A DNA stretch of 42,721 bases from Ignavibacteriota bacterium (GTDB lineage: Bacteria > Bacteroidota > Ignavibacteria > Kapaibacteriales > UBA961): NCBI GenBank assembly GCA_016197185.1, contig JACPWH010000008.1, positions 1-42,721 of the forward strand. Direction: 5' to 3'. Below are positions 1 to 8,428 of the stretch, one piece after another; positions within the stretch are counted from its first letter, which is position 1; the number at the start of each line of letters is the position of its first letter. The notes under the pieces were generated by a model. The model was given only the letters and a program-made list of their open reading frames with translations. It was not told the DNA's origin and made no database searches. Both the position numbers and the translations under genes were made by a program.

Positions 1-73
1 GTTGATTCTTCAAAGATTCCAATGCTACTTTTGCTTTGAATTCTGATGTATATCGCCTGCGTTGTTTTGCCAT
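1..73 (-). CDS. IS3-family transposase OrfA (HTH), N-terminal 24 aa only
   Basis: Minus-strand ATG at 73 gives MAKQRRRYTSEFKAKVALESLKNQ, a typical IS3 OrfA N-terminus; runs off the window. Confidence 0.85.
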   Translation of the reverse strand, partial: MAKQRRRYTSEFKAKVALESLKNQ

Positions 74-140
74 TTTTAACTCCGTTTTTGGATGCAAATA
101 TACATCTTATTTTACTGTCCAGTTTTTGGGGGTAACTTCA
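1..140 (-). mobile_element. IS3-family insertion sequence, left end, truncated by window edge
   Basis: Minus strand from 140 reads TGAAGTTACCCCCAAAAACTGGACAG, an IS3-type terminal inverted repeat starting TG, followed by an orfA start. Confidence 0.85.
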
Positions 141-212
141 AACAAAATGAAAAGCATTCTGTATAAGAAATAAGTAGAATGAATATATACGTATAAGGAA
201 TATATAAAAAAA

Positions 213-237
213 CACCCTTCATGTGTAATGAAGGGTG
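213..237 (-). terminator. Rho-independent terminator (minus strand)
   Basis: Perfect 10-bp stem CACCCTTCAT/ATGAAGGGTG, loop GTGTA; followed on minus strand by a T run. Confidence 0.7.
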
Positions 238-319
238 CCAATCAAGTAACAACTTGACTATGGGCTTGATAATTATCAGTCTTTTATATAAAAAGTGTTT
301 GTCTTACTAACTGCTTATT

Positions 320-493
320 TCAAGGAAACAACCATTTAGTAATTAAATTGCCAAATACACTTGTTACTATACCAATAAGTATAGATATAACTAATTGACT
401 AATTGTCAAACATTTACACATTCGCTCAGTCGTATGTTCATTCTGCCTATTTGGCTGTACACCGTCGATTCTTGGCTCTATATTCTGTGCCAT
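320..493 (-). CDS. Small putative membrane protein (57 aa), hydrophobic C-terminal segment
   Basis: Hand-read ORF below track cutoff: MAQNIEPRIDGVQPNRQNEHTTERMCKCLTISQLVISILIGIVTSVFGNLITKWLFP*; terminator-like hairpin downstream at 213-237. Confidence 0.45.
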   Translation of the reverse strand: MAQNIEPRIDGVQPNRQNEHTTERMCKCLTISQLVISILIGIVTSVFGNLITKWLFP

Positions 494-654
494 TGTCGAT
501 TGTTTGTTTTTAGTTTAAGGTCAATAGCCGAAACTATGCCTAAAACAAAAATAACAAAGAATAATACTACAGCCAATCCCTGTAAACAAAAACTGTCCAG
601 ACTAATAAAAGTCTGGACAGTCGTGTAAATGTAAGTAACTTTGTAGTCGAACAC
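478..654 (-). CDS. Small putative membrane protein (up to 58 aa from GTG; a TTG start further in is also possible)
   Basis: Hand-read ORF (V/M)FDYKVTYIYTTVQTFISLDSFCLQGLAVVLFFVIFVLGIVSAIDLKLKTNNRQWHRI*; overlaps the next ORF by 16 nt. Confidence 0.3.
   Translation of the reverse strand: MFDYKVTYIYTTVQTFISLDSFCLQGLAVVLFFVIFVLGIVSAIDLKLKTNNRQWHRI
592..621 (-). terminator. Terminator- or attenuator-like hairpin (minus strand)
   Basis: Perfect 12-bp stem ACTGTCCAGACT/AGTCTGGACAGT, 6-nt loop; on minus strand followed by TTTTTGTTT. Confidence 0.55.
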
Positions 655-750
655 TACTCAAAAGTAGTTTGGGTTAGATATGTATATAGTTACCATAATT
701 TATTATTGTTTGCTACTTTAACTATATAGAGTAATATGGATTTTGAACTA

Positions 751-792
751 AAATCCGTAGCGCAGGGTTTGCAAACCTTGCGCTACGGATTT
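751..792. repeat. 42-bp near-perfect palindrome, possible bidirectional terminator or REP-like element
   Basis: AAATCCGTAGCGCAGGGTTT-GC-AAACCTTGCGCTACGGATTT, one non-complementary pair, T run after it. Confidence 0.75.
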
Positions 793-829
793 TTCAATTA
801 CATCTTACATTATTTAATTAAGCAACTTC

Positions 830-1261
830 CTACCCATCCGAAGCACGCTTCCCGCCAGCCATCTTAACGATTTCGTCATCATAATAATCGGCGATGATTG
901 CAACCGAATGAACGGATGTAGTAAGTTCATTTGAGTCGAGATTTGCACCTGTAATGGAATGCGAAAAGATAATAGTACCATCGAACAAGAGTCCGAAGGC
1001 ACCGAAATGAAGCTCCGCATTTTTACGAAGGAGATAATGGAGCAGTTCCTCGGTTAGAGTTGCTCCTGAAACTACAGTTGCCATACATTCAATACATGTA
1101 TCCGTTTCATTGAATGGTCTCACCACAAGCATTATTTGTGTAGAGCCGCGTGAAATTGTGAATGAGCCATTACCATACGAAATATAATCAGGAAATGAAT
1201 GTCTGAGGAAGTCTTCTGTTTTTTCGATAGTTTGATTGACAATCTCTGTGGGTGTTTCCAT
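830..1261 (-). CDS. YbjN-like / type III secretion chaperone-like fold domain protein
   Basis: 143 aa; EDFLRHSFPDYISYGNGSFTISRGSTQIMLVVRPF... LLHYLLRKNAELHFGAFGLLFDGTIIFSHSI resembles the YbjN family; next to a pspA homologue. Confidence 0.55.
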   Translation of the reverse strand: METPTEIVNQTIEKTEDFLRHSFPDYISYGNGSFTISRGSTQIMLVVRPFNETDTCIECMATVVSGATLTEELLHYLLRKNAELHFGAFGLLFDGTIIFSHSITGANLDSNELTTSVHSVAIIADYYDDEIVKMAGGKRASDG

Positions 1262-1317
1262 CTGAATCTGCCTTTGAATAAATTATGAAGGGAATTTTAA
1301 ATTGAATTATGGGTTAC

Positions 1318-2004
1318 TTATTCTTCTAAAGCCGGAGGGGGTAGCTTACCCATTTTAGCTTTGAGTTGAAGAAGATCATTATCCACTCCGGCGGATGAAG
1401 AAAGCATTTTGAATTCATCTTCTAATTTGGTGTTTGTTCCGCCCAATTGTTCGAATGCTTCTGCTTCACCTTCCAATTTTTCAATTTTTCCTTCAAATTT
1501 ATCGAACTTGCTGAACGCATCAGAACCGATTCCGCTGAATGATTGTGCAATTTGCTTTTGAGCTTTGGCTGCTTGTGAACGGGCAATGAGTGTGCTTTGT
1601 CTTGTGCGGGCTTCATCCAGTTTAGCTCTGAGTGCATCAAGCTGACCGCGCATTTTTTCTGATGTTGTTTTAGCAGAGGTATATATTGGTTCTAAATCAA
1701 TTACATTGCGGTCAACAACTGCCTTCTTTTGGAGGGCAGCTTTGGCAAGGTCTTCACGGCTAGCGTTGATAGCCTGCATAGCTTTTTGTTCCCAATCGGC
1801 TGATTCCGCTCTTGCTTTGATAAGTTTTCGTTCTAGAGTTTTTTCGTTAGCAATGGAAGAAGCAACTGCAAGCGTTGTCTTATTGATGGATTCCTCCATT
1901 TCGATAACCATTTGTTTAAGCATTTTTTCGGGATCTTCGGCTTTATCCAAGGTATCATTTACATTTGCCTTGAATATATCCGAGATTCTATCAAATATTC
2001 CCAT
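1318..2004 (-). CDS. pspA: PspA/IM30 family protein
   Basis: MGIFDRISDIFKANVNDTLDKAEDPEKMLKQMVIEMEESI, a canonical PspA/IM30 N-terminus; coiled-coil body. Confidence 0.92.
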   Translation of the reverse strand: MGIFDRISDIFKANVNDTLDKAEDPEKMLKQMVIEMEESINKTTLAVASSIANEKTLERKLIKARAESADWEQKAMQAINASREDLAKAALQKKAVVDRNVIDLEPIYTSAKTTSEKMRGQLDALRAKLDEARTRQSTLIARSQAAKAQKQIAQSFSGIGSDAFSKFDKFEGKIEKLEGEAEAFEQLGGTNTKLEDEFKMLSSSAGVDNDLLQLKAKMGKLPPPALEE

Positions 2005-2154
2005 AGTGTTTTTCCCTTAATAAGAATGTAATAAAGTCGTGATTAATAAAAGCAATTTAGCATATCATTCTGTATTCACAAAATAAAATCCTAAGAATGT
2101 TAGAAACGGATTGAGTAATTTTGTGGTCATTCCAAATTATTTTTTTGAAAGTCC

Positions 2155-2751
2155 ATGCAGCATACATCAGAATCTATAGAAACAGTCGTTGAATTATTCA
2201 GCTCATTGCCTTCTATCGGGCGTAAAACGGCTCAACGCTTAACATATTATCTCCTAAAGCAACCCACAGAAACAGTAGATAAGTTTTCATCGGCACTTCA
2301 GACCATGAAGAAGAATGTACGGTTTTGTTCAACTTGCTTTAATTTTACAGAGATAAATCCATGCCCTATCTGCTCATCCTCAAAACGAAGTAAGAAAATA
2401 ATTTGTGTGGTCGAGGAACCGAGTGATGTTCTTGCAATCGAAAAGACGAACGATTTTTCGGGAAAATACCATGTATTGCATGGGGCAATGAACCCGCTTG
2501 AAGGGATTGGTCCTAACGATTTGAAAATCCGTGAATTGGTTACGCGTATTACCGATGATGTGGAGGAAGTGATATTGGCTCTCGACCCTAATGTAGAAGG
2601 TGAAGTGACAACTCAGTATATCAGCAAGTTGCTTAAACCTCTTGGAGTTCGAGTAACTCGAATTGCGCGTGGTGTACCAATCGGGAGCGATTTGGAATTT
2701 GCCGATGAAGCCACATTATCTCGCGCTATCGAAGGGAGAATATCGTTGTAA
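2155..2751 (+). CDS. recR: Recombination mediator protein RecR
   Basis: [18 protein letters not shown]4 zinc finger [16 protein letters not shown], Toprim [14 protein letters not shown]...[16 protein letters not shown]. Confidence 0.96.
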   Translation: MQHTSESIETVVELFSSLPSIGRKTAQRLTYYLLKQPTETVDKFSSALQTMKKNVRFCSTCFNFTEINPCPICSSSKRSKKIICVVEEPSDVLAIEKTNDFSGKYHVLHGAMNPLEGIGPNDLKIRELVTRITDDVEEVILALDPNVEGEVTTQYISKLLKPLGVRVTRIARGVPIGSDLEFADEATLSRAIEGRISL

Positions 2752-2755
2752 AGCT

Positions 2756-3508
2756 ATGAACACAAAACATGAATGGTTTGATGAATGGTTCGAGAGTCCA
2801 TGGTATTTGGAATTATATAGCCACCGTACTGCTGCCGAAGCAGGAAAAGCAATTGCTTTATTTCAATTGGTAACAGGTGTGAAGGCAGGTGGCAGAGTCT
2901 TGGATTTATGCTGCGGGACAGGACGGCACGCACGATCTCTAGCTGAACTTGGATATGTTGTAATGGGAATTGACTACTCTCATTTCTTTATAAATAAAGC
3001 GAATGCTGAAAATACATTATCAAATTTGCAGTACCGGCATTGTGATATGCGGGATACATATCCCGATGCTCCTTATGATGCCATTGTTAATTTTTTCACG
3101 AGTTTTGGTTATTTTGAAGAAGATTGTGAAAATGGACTTGTACTTCAGAGAGTTCGTGCTGCATTGAAAAGTGAAGGATGGTTTATGCTTGATTTTTTGA
3201 ATGAAGAATATGTTCGCCAAACATTAGTCCCGAAAAGCATAAAAGAGCTTACGGGAGCAATTATAACCGAACGCAGAAAAATAGAAGGGAAATTTGTTGT
3301 GAAGGATATAACCATAGAAGTGGAAGGAAATGCCGTTGGTGCATTGAAATTTCAAGAGAGGGTTCGTCTTTATAATTTTATGGAGTTGAATTTTTTACAT
3401 AATGAAGCAAAACTAATGATACAGGAGTGTTTCGGCAGCTATCTTGGTGAAGAGTTCGATCCCACAACCTCTAAACGGTTGATTCTTTTTTCAAAACCAG
3501 TAAGGTGA
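2756..3508 (+). CDS. Class I SAM-dependent methyltransferase
   Basis: VLDLCCGTGRHARSLAELGYVVMGIDYS motif I; ATG at 2756, 4 nt after recR, preferred over the track start at 2663. Confidence 0.88.
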   Translation: MNTKHEWFDEWFESPWYLELYSHRTAAEAGKAIALFQLVTGVKAGGRVLDLCCGTGRHARSLAELGYVVMGIDYSHFFINKANAENTLSNLQYRHCDMRDTYPDAPYDAIVNFFTSFGYFEEDCENGLVLQRVRAALKSEGWFMLDFLNEEYVRQTLVPKSIKELTGAIITERRKIEGKFVVKDITIEVEGNAVGALKFQERVRLYNFMELNFLHNEAKLMIQECFGSYLGEEFDPTTSKRLILFSKPVR

Positions 3509-3679
3509 ATTAAAGTAATTATTTATATGTAATTTAAAGTGGTGTCGAACTGAGCCCGCAGAAGACCGCAATTAATTGACAAATGTTAATTGAGAATAGT
3601 TTTACCTTCTGACAAACGTATCGTGAACACTGGTAAAAACTCTGTGAAACCCTGTGGGAAACCTAAAACTATAAAGAAT

Positions 3680-4282
3680 ATGAAAACGAAACAGGTTGCT
3701 GTAACATTAATGACGATACTACTATCCTCTTGCTCACTCTTCTCCACTCGCGATCCGGAAGATCCAACTTCAGTGCGTTCAACATTCATTCCACCTACGT
3801 CACCTGCTACTGTCATTGCAAATTTCAAGAGTGCAATCGCTGAAAAAAACACTGAAAATTTTGTTTCTTGTTTTTCGGATACATCACGCGGGGGAAGTAG
3901 GGTATATGTTTTTGAGCCAAGTGCGGCGGTGAGTTCGCAATTTCCAAGCGTCTTTCAATTATGGAATATCAGTTCCGAACGGCAATCCTTTCTTGCGATG
4001 CTCGGGAAGTTGCCTACGGATGTCCAACCCATTCTGCAACTGAATAATCCGCAATTTACGAACCCTTCTCCAGATTCAGCAGTCTATGAGGCTGATTATG
4101 TGCTTATTGCAAAACATACCGTTCAGACGATCCCAACGGAGGTAGCCGGGTATATGCGTCTTACGATTGCAGTACAAACAAGCGGACTATGGAGTATTAT
4201 CAGGTGGACCGATTCCAGCCCTTCGCAGCCGGACAGTATCAATGCTACGTGGTCGTTATTGAAGGCTAAGTTTAGTAATTGA
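3680..4282 (+). CDS. Putative lipoprotein of unknown function
   Basis: Start at 3680 gives MKTKQVAVTLMTILLSSCS with lipobox LSSC; C-terminal WSIIRWTDSS motif shared with the ORF at 36953. Confidence 0.65.
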   Translation: MKTKQVAVTLMTILLSSCSLFSTRDPEDPTSVRSTFIPPTSPATVIANFKSAIAEKNTENFVSCFSDTSRGGSRVYVFEPSAAVSSQFPSVFQLWNISSERQSFLAMLGKLPTDVQPILQLNNPQFTNPSPDSAVYEADYVLIAKHTVQTIPTEVAGYMRLTIAVQTSGLWSIIRWTDSSPSQPDSINATWSLLKAKFSN

Positions 4283-4480
4283 GTACTGCATTCAAAATAC
4301 TTAGCATCAGAGCAATGTTTTTTGAATATATATAGGAAATTATAAGCAGACAACCGGAAAACAGTAAATTCGTATCAATATGTTGAACTTAAGAGATACT
4401 CTAACTCTCAAAAGATTATAGAGAAGTGTATGATATGACAGCTTGCGTAATAATCACGTCAAAATATTGAAAGCCTAAAA

Positions 4481-5230
4481 ATGAAATGGTTGAAATTCCT
4501 AAAATCGCCAAAAGGCAAAACTACTATTCACCAAATAGAAGTTGAATCAATTTCGATAGAGATAACAAGAAAGAAAATCAAGAACATCCACCTTCGTGTT
4601 TACCCGCCCTTGGCTACTGTTAAAATTTCTGCACCACTCAAAATGGACATTGATGCCATTCGCACATTCGCAGTCACAAAATTAGATTGGATAAAGCAAC
4701 ACCGATCGAGAATGCTTGGCAAGGAAAGAGAATCACAGCGAGAATTTATCTCAGGTGAAAGCCATTACTTCTTAGGCAAAAGCTATGTGTTGGAAATTCT
4801 CGAATCGAATGAAAAACCAAGTGTTTCGATTAATGAGGATAAATTAGTACTGAGAATAAAACCGGATATAAGCGCAGAAGAGAGGGAAAGTATTGTCCAT
4901 GCGTGGTATCGAGCGCAGTTGAAGATTTTAGTTCCGCAATATTTTGCCAAATGGGAAGGGGTGATGAACGTAAAAGTAAATGAATTTGGCATCAAGAAAA
5001 TGAAAACCAAATGGGGGACGTGCAATGTTGTGAAAAAACGGATTTGGGTCAATTTAGAATTAGCTAAAAAATCGTTGGATTGCTTGGAGTACCTTGTAGT
5101 TCACGAAATGGTACATCTGCTTGAGCGCAGTCATAACCATAGGTTTGTAGCCTTTATGGATAAGTTTTTACCTGATTGGCGAGTTAGGAAAGCTGAGTTG
5201 AATAGATATTCCGTCAGACAAGATGATTAG
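4481..5230 (+). CDS. M48/YgjP-like (DUF45) metallopeptidase
   Basis: KTKWGTCNVVKKRIWVNLELAKKSLDCLEYLVVHEMVHLLERSHNHRFVAFMDKFLPDWR with HExxH. Confidence 0.9.
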   Translation: MKWLKFLKSPKGKTTIHQIEVESISIEITRKKIKNIHLRVYPPLATVKISAPLKMDIDAIRTFAVTKLDWIKQHRSRMLGKERESQREFISGESHYFLGKSYVLEILESNEKPSVSINEDKLVLRIKPDISAEERESIVHAWYRAQLKILVPQYFAKWEGVMNVKVNEFGIKKMKTKWGTCNVVKKRIWVNLELAKKSLDCLEYLVVHEMVHLLERSHNHRFVAFMDKFLPDWRVRKAELNRYSVRQDD

Positions 5231-5300
5231 GGATAGTAAATTGAAAACAGATAATAATTTGCTTATTACTTGCAAATACCATCTTTTAGTATGGTCGTCA

Positions 5301-5336
5301 TTCAGAGGGAGTCCTCGACCGAAGAATCTCGGTTTA
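5301..5336 (+). repeat. Left arm of outer inverted repeat around the 5411-5572 element
   Basis: TTCAGAGGGAGTCCTCGACCGAAGAATCTCGGTTTA; 32/36 identical to the reverse complement of 5613-5648. Confidence 0.85.
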
Positions 5337-5410
5337 GACTGTTCCCGGAGAATTTTAAGTTACATCTTTAATATTTTGGAACTGTTCGAGGATTTACTTT
5401 TTTATCGTAG

Positions 5411-5572
5411 GTAGAAGGACACAATTAACTTAAAATTACAGTTTCAAAAAAAGGCAAGTATTTAGACGTTTCGACAAGCTCAACGTGACAAACAAGTAAA
5501 GTCACCCAAATCCCACCCAGAAGAGTTCAATTACTTACCAAATTATAGTAAAATAATTGCGTTCTTCTACTG
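5411..5572 (-). repeat. MITE-like interspersed repeat, copy A (162 bp)
   Basis: Ends GTAGAAGGACACAATTA...TAATTGCGTTCTTCTAC (15/17 inverted match); reverse complement aligns to 30926-31093 over much of its length. Confidence 0.8.
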
Positions 5573-5612
5573 ACAATTCACTAAACAGATGATTTAATTC
5601 TCAAGTATTCAT

Positions 5613-5648
5613 TAAACTGAGATTCTTCAGTCGAGGACTCCTTCTAAA
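5613..5648 (-). repeat. Right arm of outer inverted repeat
   Basis: Reverse complement TTTAGAAGGAGTCCTCGACTGAAGAATCTCAGTTTA matches 5301-5336 at 32/36 positions. Confidence 0.85.
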
Positions 5649-5724
5649 TAACAGACATAATTTAATGTCACTGAATTATTTTTTTGCAGTCTGCTTTCAC
5701 GATTGTCTTAAACTCCGTGTGTCA

Positions 5725-7833
5725 TCACTTCACTACCTCCATAATTCCAGACACTGTACCGCTTGAATGCTGAATGGTAATGTAATAGATGCCTTCCGCA
5801 ACATCCAATCCTGTTACATCAAGGGGGATACTATTTTCACCGTTTAGTATTTCTAATTCTTTTCTGAATATTTGTTTACCGAGAATTGAACTCATTGTCA
5901 AGGTTACTTTTTGTGAAAACGGAGAGTAATAAAAAACTGAACTTATTCCGTCATTAGGATTAGGGACAAGGCTAATCTTATTATCAGTCATGTGGTCTGA
6001 TTCAGTATTTTCTTCAACAGCAGTAGCTGTACTATCTATAGTGATGTAATCATTTTTTGTAGTTTTATATTGCTTACTGTCTTTGGTAACAGTAAGTGTT
6101 ACACTATATTTACCGGCTGACATATAAATGTGCTCTGGATTATTTACAGTAGCATAAGCACTGCCGTCGCCAAAATCCCATTCCCAAGCGGTAGGTGAGC
6201 CTATTGATAAATCTGTAAATTTAACCGGATATGGAGCTTTACCGCTTGTAGAAATTGCAGAAAAGTTGGCTTTAACTTCTGATTGTTCTTGAACTGTAAT
6301 GAATGCCCCTTTTGTTATGGTATCATTCGTTGCTCCATCGGATACAATTAAGGTAACTGTGTAGCTACCGGCATTTGTAAATGTATGGGATGGGTTTTGT
6401 ACAGTACTTGTTTGAGTATCACCGAAATCCCAATTCCAAGTCTTTTTGGCAATTACTTGTTGATTCAAATACCATTGATTACCGATGTTCGCACTTGATG
6501 ACAGTTCATTCCCTGTTTTTGTAATTACAGGTTTTGAAGGAATTGGGTTACGTATTATGGTTTTTGAACCTGTCATTGCAGATTTGCAATTTGTCTTTGA
6601 ATTAACAGCTTCAACAGTGTATGTTCCGGGCTGCTTTTGCAGACCAAATTCAATAGCCAAGCCTGTTCCGTTTTTAGGAGTACCGGTATTTGTTCCGTCA
6701 ACTTTTAATTGATAGACAATATTGGTATCTGAGGAATAAAGAAGAATAGACACACCGTTTTCCCCGTCACAATAACTTCCCCCTCCAATTACATCATAAG
6801 GAGTTGGTAGGGGGTTAATAACAATATTAGCATTGCCGGGCATCTCCATTGAGCAACCTGTTTGGAGGTTTTTGGCAATAACAGTGTAAAGCCCTGCAAC
6901 AGTTTGATTCCCAAATGAAATTGGGTCTCCGGTTCCACCTACAGGTGACCCAGTTTCAATTGAATACCTCAGTAATTGATATGCTACTCCCGGTTGAGAA
7001 TTACTAAGTCCCACCAGGTTACCGGATCCCCCGGTGCAGTAACTCCCACCGCCTGTAACATTATATTGCAGAGGTAAAGGATTAACAACAAGGTTAATGC
7101 TGTCAGACATTCTTTGTGTACAACCGGTTGCTGTAAAAGTAGCAAATACGGTATATGTACCGACAGTTTTTTGAGATCCAAATGATAATGGTAAAAAATT
7201 TCCGCTCAATTCGGAGCCAACATTAGCACCGTCTCTTTTAAGTTGGTATTTCACTCCAATTTCAGAATTACTAACACCAATGACCACTCCATTTCCCTCC
7301 GCACAATATGAACTGCTTCCGGTAATTGAATATTGAGTAGGTAATGGATTGATAGTCAGATTAGTACCATTGTCAGTTCCATTCGTTGCAGGGCTGCTGC
7401 TGATTACTCTGATTCTATACGTACCACTGTTAGTAATTGTGAGTGGAATCATGCCATTTATTGTTCCGTTGGAAGTTCCTGCAAGAGTGCCAACTGTAGT
7501 TGGGTTTGTAAACGTACCTGAAGGATCTGAAATTTGAGCAGTAAAAACATTGTCGCCGTTAAATGACCCTGAAATCGTAAAAGAAACAGTAACCGCAGCA
7601 CCTTTGCAATAAGTGAATGGTGTTATAGAAGAAGTACTAATAGTATTAGCCGCAATTTTAGCGACATTGTTTTTTGAATCCTGAGAGAACACAGATTCAT
7701 TTCTGCTCAGAGTTACAGGTGACCAAGTTCGGTTATCATCTGCTGAATGTATTTTGGAAAACGAAGATTGAGCATTGCATTCAACTTGATAACAAAAGAG
7801 AGTGACTAATAGTGGTAACAGTAATTTTTTCAT
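5725..7833 (-). CDS. Secreted Ig-like/PKD-domain protein with T9SS-type C-terminal sorting domain
   Basis: Signal peptide; three repeats of the type NPLPxxYxxxGGGSYCxGxxG; two WDFGD PKD segments; C-term SLVPNPNDGIS...GIYYITIQHSSGTVSGIMEVVK. Confidence 0.88.
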   Translation of the reverse strand: MKKLLLPLLVTLFCYQVECNAQSSFSKIHSADDNRTWSPVTLSRNESVFSQDSKNNVAKIAANTISTSSITPFTYCKGAAVTVSFTISGSFNGDNVFTAQISDPSGTFTNPTTVGTLAGTSNGTINGMIPLTITNSGTYRIRVISSSPATNGTDNGTNLTINPLPTQYSITGSSSYCAEGNGVVIGVSNSEIGVKYQLKRDGANVGSELSGNFLPLSFGSQKTVGTYTVFATFTATGCTQRMSDSINLVVNPLPLQYNVTGGGSYCTGGSGNLVGLSNSQPGVAYQLLRYSIETGSPVGGTGDPISFGNQTVAGLYTVIAKNLQTGCSMEMPGNANIVINPLPTPYDVIGGGSYCDGENGVSILLYSSDTNIVYQLKVDGTNTGTPKNGTGLAIEFGLQKQPGTYTVEAVNSKTNCKSAMTGSKTIIRNPIPSKPVITKTGNELSSSANIGNQWYLNQQVIAKKTWNWDFGDTQTSTVQNPSHTFTNAGSYTVTLIVSDGATNDTITKGAFITVQEQSEVKANFSAISTSGKAPYPVKFTDLSIGSPTAWEWDFGDGSAYATVNNPEHIYMSAGKYSVTLTVTKDSKQYKTTKNDYITIDSTATAVEENTESDHMTDNKISLVPNPNDGISSVFYYSPFSQKVTLTMSSILGKQIFRKELEILNGENSIPLDVTGLDVAEGIYYITIQHSSGTVSGIMEVVK

Positions 7834-8154
7834 AAAATCTTCTCCGGTTGATGAATGGTTCGAATTTCTCAGAATGAGATTTGAATGCTAAAATAACAAT
7901 AGAAAAAGTTTGCTTACAAATAAACAGACTTCATCATGTGTAAAGTGTAAAGTTTTGAGGAATTAATTTCAGGTAGCTAAAAAAACTGATATATGGTATA
8001 GATTTCATAACCAACCCATAAACATTACTTTAGACACATCATAAGCTCTTAATTCGGTAAATAAATTACTTGCTTGTAAACGTATTGCAAAATTACGATA
8101 TTTTTTTGTGCAGAGTGGTAATAAATTCCCTGCGGCTGTGTATATAAAATAAAT

Positions 8155-8188
8155 AAACCCTTCGTCTCTTTTAATTTACGAAGGGTTT
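8155..8188 (-). terminator. Hairpin terminator downstream of tRNA-Lys
   Basis: 11-bp stem AAACCCTTCGT/ACGAAGGGTTT; T-rich on the minus strand afterwards. Confidence 0.65.
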
Positions 8189-8195
8189 GTTTTTG

Positions 8196-8269
8196 TGCTT
8201 CCTGAGGGACTCGAACCCTCGGCCCATTGATTAAGAGTCAATTGCTCTAGCCAGCTGAGCTAAGGAAGC
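8196..8269 (-). tRNA. tRNA-Lys (CTT)
   Basis: GCTTCCTTAGCTCAGCTGGCTAGAGCAATTGACTCTTAATCAATGGGCCGAGGGTTCGAGTCCCTCAGGAAGCA folds as a cloverleaf; anticodon loop CTCTTAA. Confidence 0.95.
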
Positions 8270-8428
8270 GTTGCAAACTTACGCAATTCGGTTAAAATAG
8301 AAAAGGAGATTTCTCGTTTTATATTTCTCTTGCTGCTTTTCTATGCCCTCCGCAATAAAAATTCCTCGTAATTTTGCATTTGTGAAAACTGTTCTCGAAA
8401 CTTAATTTCAATATGGAGACTTTGTAAT

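Noticed and set aside
583-621. caaaaactgtccag resembling the IS3 end caaaaactggacag, as a possible second IS terminus
   Set aside because: Only a short match, and it is fully explained by the 12-bp hairpin; no transposase remnant beside it.
395-628. Track ORF of 77 aa on plus strand
   Set aside because: Overlaps opposite-strand small ORFs and runs through a perfect hairpin; no recognisable family.
5223-5414. 63-aa ORF after the M48 peptidase
   Set aside because: Overlaps the peptidase end and is made largely of the inverted-repeat module, so unlikely to be coding.
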